A DNA stretch of 64,000 nt from Nipponacmea schrenckii (Eukaryota > Mollusca > Gastropoda > Lottiidae), in the NCBI GenBank assembly GCA_030562195.1, contig JAUJPP010000006.1, positions 3,100,001 through 3,164,000 on the forward strand. The letters are read 5' to 3'. Both the position numbers and the translations under genes were made by a program. The notes beneath the pieces were generated by a model, which saw only the letters and a program-made list of their open reading frames with translations, made no database searches and was not told the origin of the DNA. This document shows positions 49,093 through 60,926 of this stretch, piece after piece. Within the stretch, counting starts at the first letter, position 1, and each line of letters opens with the position of its first letter.

Positions 49093-50973
49093 CTAGAGTT
49101 TTTGTTGGTCTATTATTTCGGTCAATCTCTTCAACAAACTGTCCATTAAATCAAACGTGTTCAAGGCAGACTTGACAACAAAAGTTTCTTCCTTTTCAGA
49201 CATTTGAGGTAAACTAGCTCCACCTACAGACACCTCAAACTCAGTTGTCTCCCTTTTGGTCTTCTGCTTCCCTTCTGTGATCTTTTTCAGCTCCAAATCA
49301 TAATGAGCTTTAGACATATTGAGGCCGATACGTAGGGGTTCGAAAAACCTTGACTCCATTTCCTTCAAATTGTCCCAAATTCCTGTCTTATTTTCTCTCG
49401 GAGGATCGCGAATAACCAAATATCGGAATAAATTCAAAACTGTGATGATTCTATCAGAATGTTCCAGAAGATCAGTTGTCTCCCCTTCTGGAAGAATCAC
49501 TGCAAGACGTAGCAATCGCTCCAAACGACGTCCGAGAAATAATTGATCTGGATTTTTTTCCAACAAGGCATCTTTAATATCGTCTTTGATCAGCTTGATA
49601 ATGAAACCATTCACGCCAGAATGTTTACAGGTGTTCAAAATATTTTGATAAATCTGATATCGGCCATCAGACTGGAAAATCCTGATGAAAGACGCAAAAA
49701 TCTTCACTGCGTCTTGGCGAATATCTTTAACAGAACAACGTACCATTACTTCAATCAAATTATTCACAATGTTACTATAGTGATCGTAATCCAATCGTAT
49801 GTAAGAAATAGTGTCACATGATATCAATTTCAGAAACGATTCTAAAAGTTTTAAACCCTTAATAATCAAAAGGGATCTTGTACATTTCAACATTTCATTG
49901 ATAAACGGTAGATTAAATTCAAAGACGTACAAGTTCGAATAAATGCACGGAAAACGTTCCACGCCAAGTTTCTTCGAGTGAATTAAATAAGACAAACAAC
50001 ACAAGCTGTGGACAGGAATAACTTCATTGAATCTAAGAGATGGTACTTTCGCTTTATTTTTGTTTTTCGATATTTCATCTTTCTGTCCCTTCAGTCTTTT
50101 TTCATTTTCTTCATTTTCAAGTTCCATAGCAGTTTTTCGAAAATCTTTGTCCAATTGAATCAACAAAGGTTCATTGTTCACGGCATATTCCATCATCTTT
50201 TGAAAATCAGTTTCTAAATGTGTAAAAAGTTCCATCAATTTTTCTACGATAACTCTACTCGTGTTCTTTACACTCATATCCTCAATGTTAAAGTCAAGGT
50301 CAAGATAAATGACTGGATGATCCAGAATTTTCAGTAAATGGATTTTTAAAACAATAATTTGAGCCTGGACGTTATCATTATTTAATGATGTTGAGGTTTT
50401 CAGCGAAACTTCTTCAATAAATGGACGTAAGAAATCTAAAAAGATGTCCAGAAGTTGGTTGATTCGTGCCACTTCTGGGCACATTACCAATAATTTTCGC
50501 TCTTGATTTTCCAGTGCATTATCTTCAGGTACAGGCAATGACATAATATAGCGAGTTAATGTTTCTAGAGCTAAGTCTAAAGAATGAAAACGTTTGTTTG
50601 GAAGTCGTAAAAGTGTTTTCTGTATGAACGATATCAACATAGTGAATTTAATATCGTTGTTATGGAATTCACATTGCTCTAGTAACGCCAGTAACATTTC
50701 CTTGGCGCTTCCCTCAGTAACAATGTACATCAAACACATTTCACACGCTTCCAGAAAAACAGTGTGATTCGTGGCGTTGAATTCAGTTAAATGTTGACAA
50801 ACTTCCACACATATATCCCAATAAGCATTCAGATCGGTTAAATTCCTATCTATAATGTATTTTTTCAACCCTTTGCCGTCACGATTCTCTAAGAATTTCT
50901 TGACGTCAGCAAGATTATCTGTGTCTATGACTTTTGGTACAGTTTGTTCTACGTCTTCCATTGGTTTAGCCAT
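49093..50973 (-). CDS. GLMN: Glomulin (RBX1-binding regulator of cullin-RING ligases)
   Basis: Glomulin is a HEAT-like helical protein that binds the RING domain of RBX1 and blocks E2 docking on cullin ligases; in vertebrates it is needed for vascular smooth muscle. One uninterrupted frame of 626 aa (human 594). The C-terminal third is clearly conserved: LPEGETTDLLEHSDRI, LNLFRYLVIRDP, PLRIGLNMSKAHYDLELKKI and ALNTFDLMDSLLKRLTEI. NTCKHSGVNGFIIKLIKDDI and SLDLALETLTRYIMSLPVPE also match the family. The N-terminal 100 residues are divergent and mostly helical. The human gene has many exons; the absence of any intron here is notable (intron loss or retroposition). The start MAKPMEDVEQ is the first ATG of the frame. 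Confidence 0.93.
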   Translation of the reverse strand: MAKPMEDVEQTVPKVIDTDNLADVKKFLENRDGKGLKKYIIDRNLTDLNAYWDICVEVCQHLTEFNATNHTVFLEACEMCLMYIVTEGSAKEMLLALLEQCEFHNNDIKFTMLISFIQKTLLRLPNKRFHSLDLALETLTRYIMSLPVPEDNALENQERKLLVMCPEVARINQLLDIFLDFLRPFIEEVSLKTSTSLNNDNVQAQIIVLKIHLLKILDHPVIYLDLDFNIEDMSVKNTSRVIVEKLMELFTHLETDFQKMMEYAVNNEPLLIQLDKDFRKTAMELENEENEKRLKGQKDEISKNKNKAKVPSLRFNEVIPVHSLCCLSYLIHSKKLGVERFPCIYSNLYVFEFNLPFINEMLKCTRSLLIIKGLKLLESFLKLISCDTISYIRLDYDHYSNIVNNLIEVMVRCSVKDIRQDAVKIFASFIRIFQSDGRYQIYQNILNTCKHSGVNGFIIKLIKDDIKDALLEKNPDQLFLGRRLERLLRLAVILPEGETTDLLEHSDRIITVLNLFRYLVIRDPPRENKTGIWDNLKEMESRFFEPLRIGLNMSKAHYDLELKKITEGKQKTKRETTEFEVSVGGASLPQMSEKEETFVVKSALNTFDLMDSLLKRLTEIIDQQKL

Positions 50974-52758
50974 ATTTGGTAGGACTCAATCACAGAGATA
51001 TAAAACTAATTGTCATGTGAATCTGTTTTTTTCTTTTTAGCTGTGATCCAGAATACAGAAGAGTTTTGATGCACGGTAATAACTTTGTTGGCTTAGCTTG
51101 TGGGTTTATTTCTCCAATATAACAATTGTCCAACTTTTATTCCAAGTTTGAAGAAGTTTGTTTGTTGAAAGTTGAGTTTCAGTAATTCAATTTTTATTCT
51201 GAAATGAGAAGAAACTATTTAAAATAAAAGCTGGCAGGAGATAGTCAAAATGTTCAAGTTTTTATTTCAGAACTAGATATCTAGAAGTGTTGGTACAGAT
51301 TTTAAGAATATTTGAAGTAAACACTATTTCATTTATATCTCCTGCTAGCTTCATATCAAAATAGTCTCTTCTACTCCGCTAAAACAGGGCATTGTTCTTT
51401 GGGCAAGTTGATTTACATATATGAGAACGCGTATGACTCAGTAACAATACATTTTGAAGGCTTGACCTTGCCAAATTACTTTTCTATACCAGAAACTATC
51501 ACGACCCTTTACATCATTCGACTGATTTAGTCTGGCATTGTAATTTAATGGACTATTAGGTTCAGGTCTGTTATTTCTATGACGTAAGAACCATGCGATA
51601 TTTTTGGATGGCCGATTTAAAAAAAATCAATCAATTAACATAAATCATAAAATCAACTAGACCAAAGCATCTGCTTGTATTCCAGACTATCTTAATAAGC
51701 TTATATTTACTGATGAGATTTCAGCCAGGAAGGAGAATTCAAAAAGCAACCAAGAAAAGTAAAACCAAAAAGTACATAAAAGTTTAATTTTTATATAGGC
51801 CTAATATTTGGTGTCCTGTTATCTATAATAGTAAGTCTAAACTTATTTAGAGGGAGAGAGTCTACGCAAATGTAAAATTATCAAAGATGTTGTCAGTGCA
51901 GAACAAGAAGTAGAGGCACCGTTGCTATTACAACGGGAAGGAGAGAGAAGAAATACAACAACTATGTCGTGCGCACCAGTAGGTCTATCTCTAGCAGGCC
52001 CATTATCATACAAGTTTCATACCGACAATTCGACGGGAATGTTTGATTGGCGTCAGAACAAGCGTGTCAATCGAACCTTCTGTTTAGCTTATTATTCTTA
52101 ATGAAAGTAATGATGATCAATCACAAACCTCTTGTTAAAATCAAAACCATTTTTATGCAATTTCTAGATGTCATGGGCGCAGCCATCTTGGATTATAACG
52201 TATCTAATCTAAGGGAGAAGACTCTCTTTACAATCAACATTCGAAACATTCGGCAATCCTTGGTAGTTTCCGTAATTCTGAACTGGTCTCTGAATCAATG
52301 GTGAATTTTGTTGTATATTCTTCGACGAGACTCTTTTTCTGTTTTTATTTCTACGTTCATTCACCATTCATTGACTGAATATTAAATTATGTGATAAATA
52401 ATGGATTCGAAGCTATTCTGTTATTCCGCTAATATGTTTTTAAGAGAGTTTTGTTTTGAATATTCAGAATAAACCAATTGCCTCAAACGCTGTGTTATCT
52501 ATGGAGACAACTGCCTTTAACGTTTTATAAAAAAAAACATTTGACCCGGTCAGCCTGCAGCTCACGCCAGAAGAGTCCTACAGTCAATTTGTGTCTTGTT
52601 TTGGTTTTGAATATATACAAATAACTAGGTGTTGACATTGATGGACTTCAGTGTATTTGTTGATCTGTGCGTGAAGTGATAAAGTTATAATAAGATTCAA
52701 TGCACAATTCACAACATGACCAATAAAAAAGCCGAAGTCAACAAAATGATATATTTAT
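50974..52758. promoter_or_regulatory. GLMN upstream region and spacer
   Basis: No coding exon was recognised. An inverted-repeat MITE lies at 51206-51373. CAGCCATCTTGG at 52183-52194 reads CCAAGATGGCTG on the minus strand, a good YY1-type motif, and may mark a promoter. The carboxypeptidase 3' end lies at 52759, with AATAAA on the minus strand at 52754-52759. Confidence 0.45.
51206..51373. mobile_element. Short inverted-repeat MITE upstream of GLMN
   Basis: GAGAAGAAACTATTT, then GCTGGCAGGAGATA, at the left pair with TATCTCCTGCTAGCTTC, then AAATAGTCTCTTCTAC, at the right. The arms are about 40 bp and imperfect, with an AT-rich centre of about 90 bp. Confidence 0.65.
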
Positions 52759-55700
52759 TTATGGATTATTTTTGACAAATTCAGCTAGAGCGAGTAAACC
52801 CTGTAAAGTCTCTTGACCACTGGGTAGAATCTGATCAGCTGGGAGAAGGAAGCCGTATTCGCCTGTATCTCGTAGCTCCACCCCATACGAGTATTTTACA
52901 CTGGCGTTACTGTAAGTCCAGTCGGCACTGCTTCCACTCGCCAAATCTGAAATAGAATGATAATTACCTGATCAGATTCAGAGATATATATAAATTAACA
53001 ACGTCATCAAACAAGATGTCTGAGGCCAACAACCAAAAGCACGATCAGGCGCGTATCTAGAAAATGACCGAGGCAAAAAATGAAAGTTGTATTTCTGAAT
53101 CAAGGCTTACAGTGCCGAAGCCCTCAATCCTGAAAATGGAAACCCCTGGAAACGTCACTATTGCTCTCTTACAAGGATAATCCAATGCCTTCCAAATATT
53201 ACAAATATTTGTTGAACGACTCCATGATATCAACTTACAGATGGTGGTAGCGATTGGTCCGTAAACGTATTTAGTACCATGTACATCTGTAATGGCTTCT
53301 GTAGCAGCTTTAGACGAGGCCTCCTGAAAACAAAAATCAAACACTTGATGTGAATTAATGAAATCCTGAGCGCCAGCGGGGTTATCCTTGTCAAGTTATA
53401 AGAAAACTATTTAATGCCCACAAACTGGCTATATAGTTGCAGCTGAATTATTGATCTAAATCTCCGAATCTCTACGATAAGTTTCTAATAGGTCTCTCAT
53501 ATGTCATGCAAAGGGGTCTCTGGTTTCGCTAGTACATTAGACGCGAATTTTGGTGCAGCTGACGTTGTTGATGATTTGACGTGATCTGGTGCAGCTGACT
53601 ATGATGATTAGTTGACTCGATTGGTAGTGCAGCTGATGATGATGATGATTTGACGAGATTGATGGTGCAGCTGACGATGATGATTATTTGACTCGATTGC
53701 TAGTGCAGCTGATGATGAATATTTGACGCATTTGATGGTGCAGCTGACGATGGTGATGATTTGATGCGATGTTTGGTGCAGCTGACGATGGTGATGATTA
53801 GACGCGATTGATCACACTAATGGCGAATGTGTTCCTTTAACTTAGATTATGCTGCGACTTTGGGAATAGTGATTATACCTGTTGATTATAGTCAGCGGGA
53901 AGAGCTTTAGTCCAACCAAACGGCGTCATCCACAACTGAGAATAACTATGGAAATCAATGAAAATTTTAAATGTTCCTTTTGGTTTTGATAAAATGAAGT
54001 CTGCTACGCCCTTTACGACCGGTTCTGAGAAAGCCTTAGGGCCACAATATGTGTCTGAGCAGGGATTATGACCGCCGGGGCCAGATTCTGAAAAAAGAAA
54101 AAATCACGTTAAAATGTACACTTATGGCGTTGCCCGTCCCCTTTAGCCAAAGAGGTGCCGAGTAGGACAAAAACAACATGGATAATAACTGGTTCAATCT
54201 ACATGTTCTCCCTGTAATTGGTCCTGTAAGAGATTCTGGCACGAAGGGACAATGAACCTAGGTTGGATGTATAACTCATTTCCATTTATAGAGAACAGTA
54301 ACAATTTCCTTGGATCAATATCAGAATATAAAGCGTCTGGTTCTTCGTGGATTTCAGGCAAACATAAGGGCGTAGATATCCAGAGCGGTAGCCTGAAAAC
54401 TGTTTTCTTTAATTTAAAAATAATTGACGATCTACAAACCTCCATTGCACCAATGATTGTCCCAGTTTCTATTAGGATCAGATCCATAACATAAAATATG
54501 TTTTGTTCTTGTTTTTCTCCATAATCGTTCCTAAAATATTGAAGATGTCCATTGACATACAACACACACATTGACTCATGTAAGATAAACAGTTTATTAT
54601 TAATATATTCCAACCTTCTGACGTTCACATCTAATACTTATAAAAATATTGCCACCGACTTTACGATAATTATGATTAAAATCATATGATCGAATACCTT
54701 ATCCCAAGTGTAGGCATAACCATCAACATTGACCACGGGTACAATATACCAATCGAATGCTTCCAGAGCAGACGTTACTTCTTTATCTTTTCCATAGTTC
54801 TCCAGCATCTACAAAAATATTTTCAGGATTATTGGTAATGACTGTATTTGACAATGTAAATGAGTGGAGGGCCGACAGTAAAGTGGGTTGGGGCCCCTCC
54901 CCCAGGAATTTCTGTAACCTATGCTCTCCTTATTTTGAGTCTCATCTGAAAATCAATTGAATGTCAGTTAATGGATATTTTCAGATTAAAGACGAGTTAA
55001 TAGACTTATTCCCTTCCTTTTATATTTCTTAATCGGATCTTGGAGAAAAGGATCCGAGTTGCATATCAACTCAATGTTTCGAATATCACTATGAGATCCT
55101 CGACTATAACGTCTCAACAGAGCTATCGCAAATACGAGTCACTCTGAATCCTTTATGTGCCCCAAGTCGAGGGAGGTTGGTGCCACCACTCTTGTGTTGC
55201 TGGTGACATCGAAAATAACGTAAGTTGACTAGAACGACGAAAACATTTTACAAGAACACTCTTTCTCTGGCCACAGGCAACTATCATTGTGCCTAGTTGA
55301 ATACAATAGTTAGTAAGGTGGTAAGAACACGTCTATAAATAATACAATGTACTACACTATTCACACCTGAGAAGCCATGTAGATAACAGTAGCTGGTGAA
55401 ATCCATTCTCTGGCATGAATACCACCTTCAATAAAGGCTGCTGGTCGTTGACCGGTTGAGTTAGTTGGTACAGAAATCTGAAAGGGAAAAACAATTACTA
55501 GTCGTAATTTGCTTAAATATAAGTGATCAGATATGGGTGACTCAAATTGTCTAGTTGATCATAGTCTTTCTCAGACCTGTGAAAAGTCTAATTTCGAAGT
55601 AAATATTATTCTCTCTAAATGCTCAAATTCATCTCAAATCATAGACAGTTCGTTGGCTTCTCGAGGACTCTTTTGTGGAACCTAACCCTAGTCCACCAGC

Positions 55701-58700
55701 TTCGACTTCACTTGATACGTTTTTTTCCCTTGATCGTAATATAAAAAAACTACAGTACAACCTATATTTACAGACCGCTCAATGGAATATTCAAAAACGG
55801 TCTCTTAATGATGGTGGTCTCTTTACTCACTACTGTTATTTCTTTTTGATATACTGTATTATAAGTCTCTAAAAATCTCATTACCTGAATAGCCTGCATT
55901 TCCCGACCCTCAAAAGATTTGGTAATTGTGATCATCTTGGAGATATTAGAATATTCCTTGGTGATGTCCTTGACCCATTGTTCAATCTGTAAGGACAAAT
56001 CTGAATTATAATGTTTGCTTCTTGATTAGTTTTAAACAAGATAAAGGGATTAACTGTCCAATTACAAGATTGCATATCTGAATCCAATAGGTCATTCACT
56101 TTGTTAGCTGCAGAGGTAGAGGCGGCGCCAGTTGGGGTACAGGATGGGGTGGACTAGACAAATGGTTTGCACCCCCACTTAAGACATTCAAAAATATGAT
56201 TTTAATACGTTTTATACCTACATATGTGTCAGAATGCACCAAAAATCAATTAATTTTTTTGGAAAATTTTCTTCGTACGCTCGATGAGAGGCTAGCGACT
56301 ATGACGCCAGAGCTACGGTTCTTGAATTCAGCCTCGACAGTTGTCCTCCCCCCCCCGTAAAGTCAGATGCCTCCATGGTTAAATGTCAGTCTTCTTTATG
56401 AGCTGTGTAGAGCATTTTCATAGTAAATATAATTGCTCTGAACAGGTCTTACAATTTCTTGCTTTGAATAGATGAATCGCCTACACACAGTGTTCAAAAG
56501 ACCTCAGCTCATTCCGAATTGTGAATTAAAATTAATTTCCTCCGACCAAGTATTACACCAATCCCTACCTCTTCTATCTTATGATATTTACTGTAATCAA
56601 AATCATCGTCGGCTCCTGGAACACCTTTATTAGATTCCAACTGGGCGTCAATATAGGCCTGTACATCGTTTATTAACGTTTCAGCATGCATCCCGACTTT
56701 ACTAAACGTCTCCAGTACTGGTATAAGGCTTGCTGCAGATCCCGAGATATCCAATGGCCATTCTACTCCGGCTGATCTGTGCCAAACGTCGATCTGTAAT
56801 GGAAAGCCTTTCATGATTCAAAACTTATTGTGTATCAGCTTCTATTTTTACCATTCTGATTTTCAGTCAGATCTGTTTTCTTGTGATTCCACTGCGACTA
56901 AATTACGTTTTTATCTCTAAAGCCTCTAGATATTATTAGCCGCGATAGTCAAATTAAAGTGATTTTAAAGAAGTTTTCTAAAATAGGTACGTTTAGAGCG
57001 GATACTCATCAATTTGCTCCATTTAAATTTTCAATCAAACATCCATGGTTCATGCAATTACACTAATGCTGAATGCGTGAAGACACCACTACTAGCGAAG
57101 AGTGTGATACAGGCACAGAGATTATACTCTGTCATACAGGCATATTTTGTGATATCGAGTGTATAATTTACTTCTATAAAGAAAGATCAGGTGGATAAAG
57201 CGAACCTGTTGTGGATCTGCTTGAAGTTTTTCAACCAGTTGGTATTGTCTCTGATTATGTGGAGTGAATCGTATAACTCGATGTCTGAAATGTTCAAATG
57301 AAAATATTACATATTCGTTGGTGATATATATTCAATGGGATTTGATGTTCTTTGATATTTCGGGTAACTTTTTTAAGACAACATACACAGGGGCGTAGCT
57401 ACCAGGGGGGTGTGGGGGTGTCGACCCCCCCCCCCCACTTTACTGAACTCGTCGGTAAAACGCGGAATCGGTCGGTAAAAAGGGGGTCATGGATGGAACC
57501 GTCGGTAAAACGCGGAATCGATCGATTAAACCGATTAATATAATTAACCTAAAAAGTCGAAACATTGTGTTGGTTATGATCGGTCGATAAAGGACGGCAA
57601 GGTGGGACCGTCGGTAAAACCAATTAACCTAAAAAGTAAAAACCTTGTGTTGGTTATGATGTTATCAGTAAACTGTCAACATTAAAAGTATTTTTTTTTT
57701 TACTGAAACTACCGGAATCGGTCGGTATAAGTTGGTTATGACTGGAGTCTTCGGTAAAACCGATTGGTTAACCGATACCCTTGTTATTGGTAAGCTGTTC
57801 GTTATTTGAATTTGTCGGTAAAACGCGGAATTGGCCGATAGAATAAGGTCATAGATGGAGCCGTCGGTAAAACCGATTTGTTAACCGAAAGAGTGAAAAC
57901 CTTGTGTCTGTTAAGATGTTATCGGTAAACCGTTCGTCTACATTAAAGTGATTTTTACTAAACTTGTCGGTAAAACGCGGAATCGGTCGATAATAGACGG
58001 TCATGGATGGGAAATGGAGCCTTCGGTAAAACCGATTGGCTGACCGAAAGTGTGGAAACCTTGTGTCAGTTATGATGTTATGGGAAAACTGTTCGTCTAC
58101 ATAAAAAGTGATTTTTACTGAACTTGTCGGTAAAACTCAGAATAGGTCGAAAAAGGCTATATAAAACATATGGTTGTCCGACGAAAATTAATAATTTTGA
58201 CCGGTGGAAACGACTTCCAAAATCGCGTCAGATGTATTCTCCGGGTTTCCTTGTTTGTAAAATTTTCCGGGGGAGAACCCCCTAAACCCCCCGCCATGTC
58301 GGGAAAACGCAGAATAGGTCGAAAGAGGACATAGAAAAAATATAGTTTTCCGATGAAAATTGATAATTTGGACCAGTGGAAAAGACTTCCAAAATCGCGT
58401 CAGATGTATTCTCCGGGTTTCCTAGTATGTAAAATTTTCCGGGAAGGCCCCCCGGGGAAGGCATTTGGCCTGCAGGACTTGCCTTGGAAAAACCACCTTT
58501 CAGCCCCCCCCCCCTCTCAGGCATATTCTAGATACACCCCTGATTGATATGGTTTTCAAAGGTTTAGGATTTGCTATAACGATGGATTTCGTTCGTGTAT
58601 AATGTATATACTTAATAGTGCGAGTAAGTTATTTTTGCCCCCGGAAGAACACGTGTTCGTCGGTAAAACTTAGACGTTACACCTCCCCCCCCCCCAGTCA

Positions 58701-59524
58701 AAATGGTCACGCTACGCCCCTGAATATACAAGTAAGTTTGTAATGTAAGTAAGTCATGCTTTTTACGTGTTTTTTTTAGTGTGTATTTCAATATTACTTA
58801 GTTTAATGGATTTATAACTTAGTTTTATAAATTATTACTTTGTATTATAAATCATAACTTAGTTTTAGAAATTATTATTTTGTATTATAAATCATAACTT
58901 AGTTTTATAAATTATAACTTAGTTTTATAAATTATTACTTTGTTCTATAAATTATAACTTAGTTTTATAAATTATTACTTTGTATTATGGATTATTACTT
59001 TGTTTTTTTGATAATTACTTAGTTTATTTTATTCATTTGATTATAGATAGATTTTGACGTCTGATACTAGGTAAGTCTACTGATGAACAAAGATTCATTT
59101 TGGCCAAGTTTCAGAAGTTCATTTTTTGATCATCCTAAGAATTAAAGTTCTTATGATCTATGCCAAACCTTTCCATATATAAAGTTAGTATTTATACATT
59201 TAAAGAAGGACAAAGTTATTTGAGACCTTTGTGAACCAGGCAGAGCAAGAATAAGCCCGGAAAGGGAGGGGATCTGTTGAGTTCCCTTTCATCTGTGGAT
59301 CCAGGACTCGTGAATGGGGGTAGGAGGGGCGGCTTAAAGTAAATGTATTTGTTTAATCAATATTTTCAGATCACTGTCATAACATAGGTGTAAATATTAA
59401 CATGGTGGGGACATGAATGAAAGAGGCATGCTTACCCGTTGTATTTGACATGTTCTGTTTGACTGTAGACAAATAACCCTATATAAATAACGATACAGGT
59501 GAGTAAAGGGCGATACGTCGCCAT
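52759..59524 (-). CDS. Secreted M14A metallocarboxypeptidase zymogen, carboxypeptidase A-like
   Basis: A zinc exopeptidase that removes C-terminal residues, probably a digestive enzyme made as an inactive precursor. Ten exons: 59436-59524, 57206-57284, 56569-56793, 55885-55986, 55367-55477, 54698-54808, 54440-54530, 53879-54087, 53239-53323, 52759-52946; phases agree, 429 aa. Residues 1-22 form a signal peptide; about 30-125 the activation prosegment ([20 protein letters not shown]). Zinc ligands are H186 and E189 (GGIHAREW) and H316 (DFHSYSQLW). Substrate-binding residues are in RLWRKTRT and DPNRNWD (N259, R260), plus Y368 (TIYLASGSS). The catalytic Glu is E391 ([10 protein letters not shown]). 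The residue at the S1' specificity position (255 in bovine CPA) is Ala375, not Asp, so A-type rather than B-type specificity is likely. Intron 1 contains a 1335-bp transposon. Confidence 0.94.
53545..53815. repeat. GCAGCTGA-containing tandem repeat in carboxypeptidase intron 8
   Basis: GTGCAGCTGA recurs seven times, with GATGATGATT and TTGACGCGATTG-like parts between, giving a period of about 40-48 bp with variable length. It is intronic and non-coding. Confidence 0.82.
57388..58722. mobile_element. 1335-bp DNA transposon with GGGGCGTAGC ends
   Basis: It starts CAGGGGCGTAGC and ends GCTACGCCCCTG, a perfect 12-bp inverted repeat. The flanks AACATACA and AATATACA look like an 8-bp target duplication with one change. 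The interior is unusual: GTCGGTAAAACGCGGAATCG recurs many times in a degenerate repeat of roughly 180-200 bp, and a second repeat of about 190 bp (AAAATCGCGTCAGATGTATT) lies at 58217 and 58392. No transposase frame is present. Confidence 0.8.
58795..59035. repeat. AT-rich tandem repeat in carboxypeptidase intron 1
   Basis: About eleven units of 20-21 bp alternate between TAACTTAGTTTTATAAATTA and TTACTTTGTATTATAAATCA. It is non-coding and lies between the 1335-bp transposon and exon 1. Confidence 0.85.
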
Positions 59525-60926
59525 GATGAATGGTTGAGATATTAACACGGTTTGTTATCTATCATTTGATTATATCTTGTGAGTATCGGTCTTGTTATCA
59601 AGTCATCTGTCTACTAAGCCTTTTAACATGTGACCATTAAAGATGTATAGTCTCAGGGGCGTTTCTAAAATAGCTCCTCACCCCCCCCCCCCCCCTAGAA
59701 AAATATTTGTACCCCAACTTAATTTCTATTTTTCCAAAATCACCGTCTGTGGGAGTCTTACATGTACAAAGCTGACAAAATCTCAACCTTGACAAATATG
59801 TGTAAGATTCTATGTCGACTGCCAACACGAAAATCCATGTCGAAAGCCGTGAAATGTGGTCGACAAATGGTCGTAGAGTTGACCCAATTCTTGTACAAGA
59901 GACCACCTTCATTAAGAGACCGTTTTTTTTAAATATTCCCTCGAATGGTCTATAAATACAGGTTCTACTGTACATCCGTCTTGTCTCGATATGCTGGCGG
60001 TGAAAATATGTTTTTACCCCTCAATATTTCTCCGAAGGTACCAAATTAATTCCATTTTCAAAATTCTTCTGAATGATCAGCATTCAGATACTCAGTTGGA
60101 GGCTCTTGTCTATGCCTTTCCAGGGAAATGCAGCGTTTTATTTGATCACGCACAGAACTCATAATTTATAATGGTTTATATCTTTCTCATAAGTAGAAAG
60201 TTACCACATTTACTCCCAATACTAAGCAAGTAAGCAAGCAGAAAAACTCAAGTTTTTTTTATATTTTTAATTTATTTAAATACTACATTGTAAAAATATA
60301 TATTGTTTTCATAATCAATATACAGTGAATAAAATATAGATTATCAGAACCAGCTGATATTCTTCATAATACAAATTAAATTACCAACTATTATAAAACA
60401 AACTTTTGTATTGCTTTTTATTATCCACTTTAGTTTGGATCTGATTTTAAAAAAATCGTGAAATTCTGCAAGATAAATTTATTGCTGAGCACCACAGGCA
60501 GACACATAATGATCAATCCTCTGTTGTTCTGACAAAATGATATGAAATTAAATTTAATGTCAAGACAAAAAATATTAAATATCTGTCTAGTTTTAAGGTT
60601 TTATTGGGGATAATATTTTAAGTATTTTTTTGATCCAATTCAATATGTATGAAGTCCCTCCAAACTGTATTTAAGATATTTTCTTAATCCATGATCTTTG
60701 AATGGCATTTAGTAACCGGATATGATATAAACAATCACACCATATATGGATATAACGATTACTTTAATAAAACATAACAGGCGACGTTTCAATAAGTATT
60801 CTACGATAAGAGAATACTTATTGAAACGTCGCCTGTTATGTTTTATTAATCCATATTAAGAGAAAGAAAATTACTCTTTTGTTCTGTGGCTTTTTTCCAT
60901 GCCAATGATTGAGATTCTTGCTATAA
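59525..60926. other. Spacer between carboxypeptidase promoter and CYBA 3' end
   Basis: It holds the presumed carboxypeptidase promoter, a solitary CAGGGGCGTTTCTAAAATAG transposon end followed by a C run at 59654-59695, AT-rich filler, and the perfect palindrome at 60764-60849. No coding exon was recognised. Confidence 0.55.
60764..60849. repeat. Perfect 39-bp inverted repeat with 8-base loop
   Basis: The left arm 60764-60802 and right arm 60811-60849 are exact reverse complements; the loop is ACGATAAG. The stem includes AACATAACAGGCGACGTTTC. Both ends are TTAATAAAAC-type, so a minus-strand AATAAA (60842-60847) sits in the stem, 80 bases past the CYBA stop codon. In the CYBA transcript it would form a very stable hairpin. 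It could be the remnant of a palindromic transposon. Confidence 0.93.

Noticed and set aside
54194..54628. Minus-strand 144-codon frame
   Set aside because: It overlaps carboxypeptidase exon 7 in the wrong frame; the true frame there reads DPNRNWD.
57352..58547. Short frames with GTCGGTAAAACG repeats
   Set aside because: They lie within the 1335-bp DNA transposon, are interrupted, and show no transposase-like motif.
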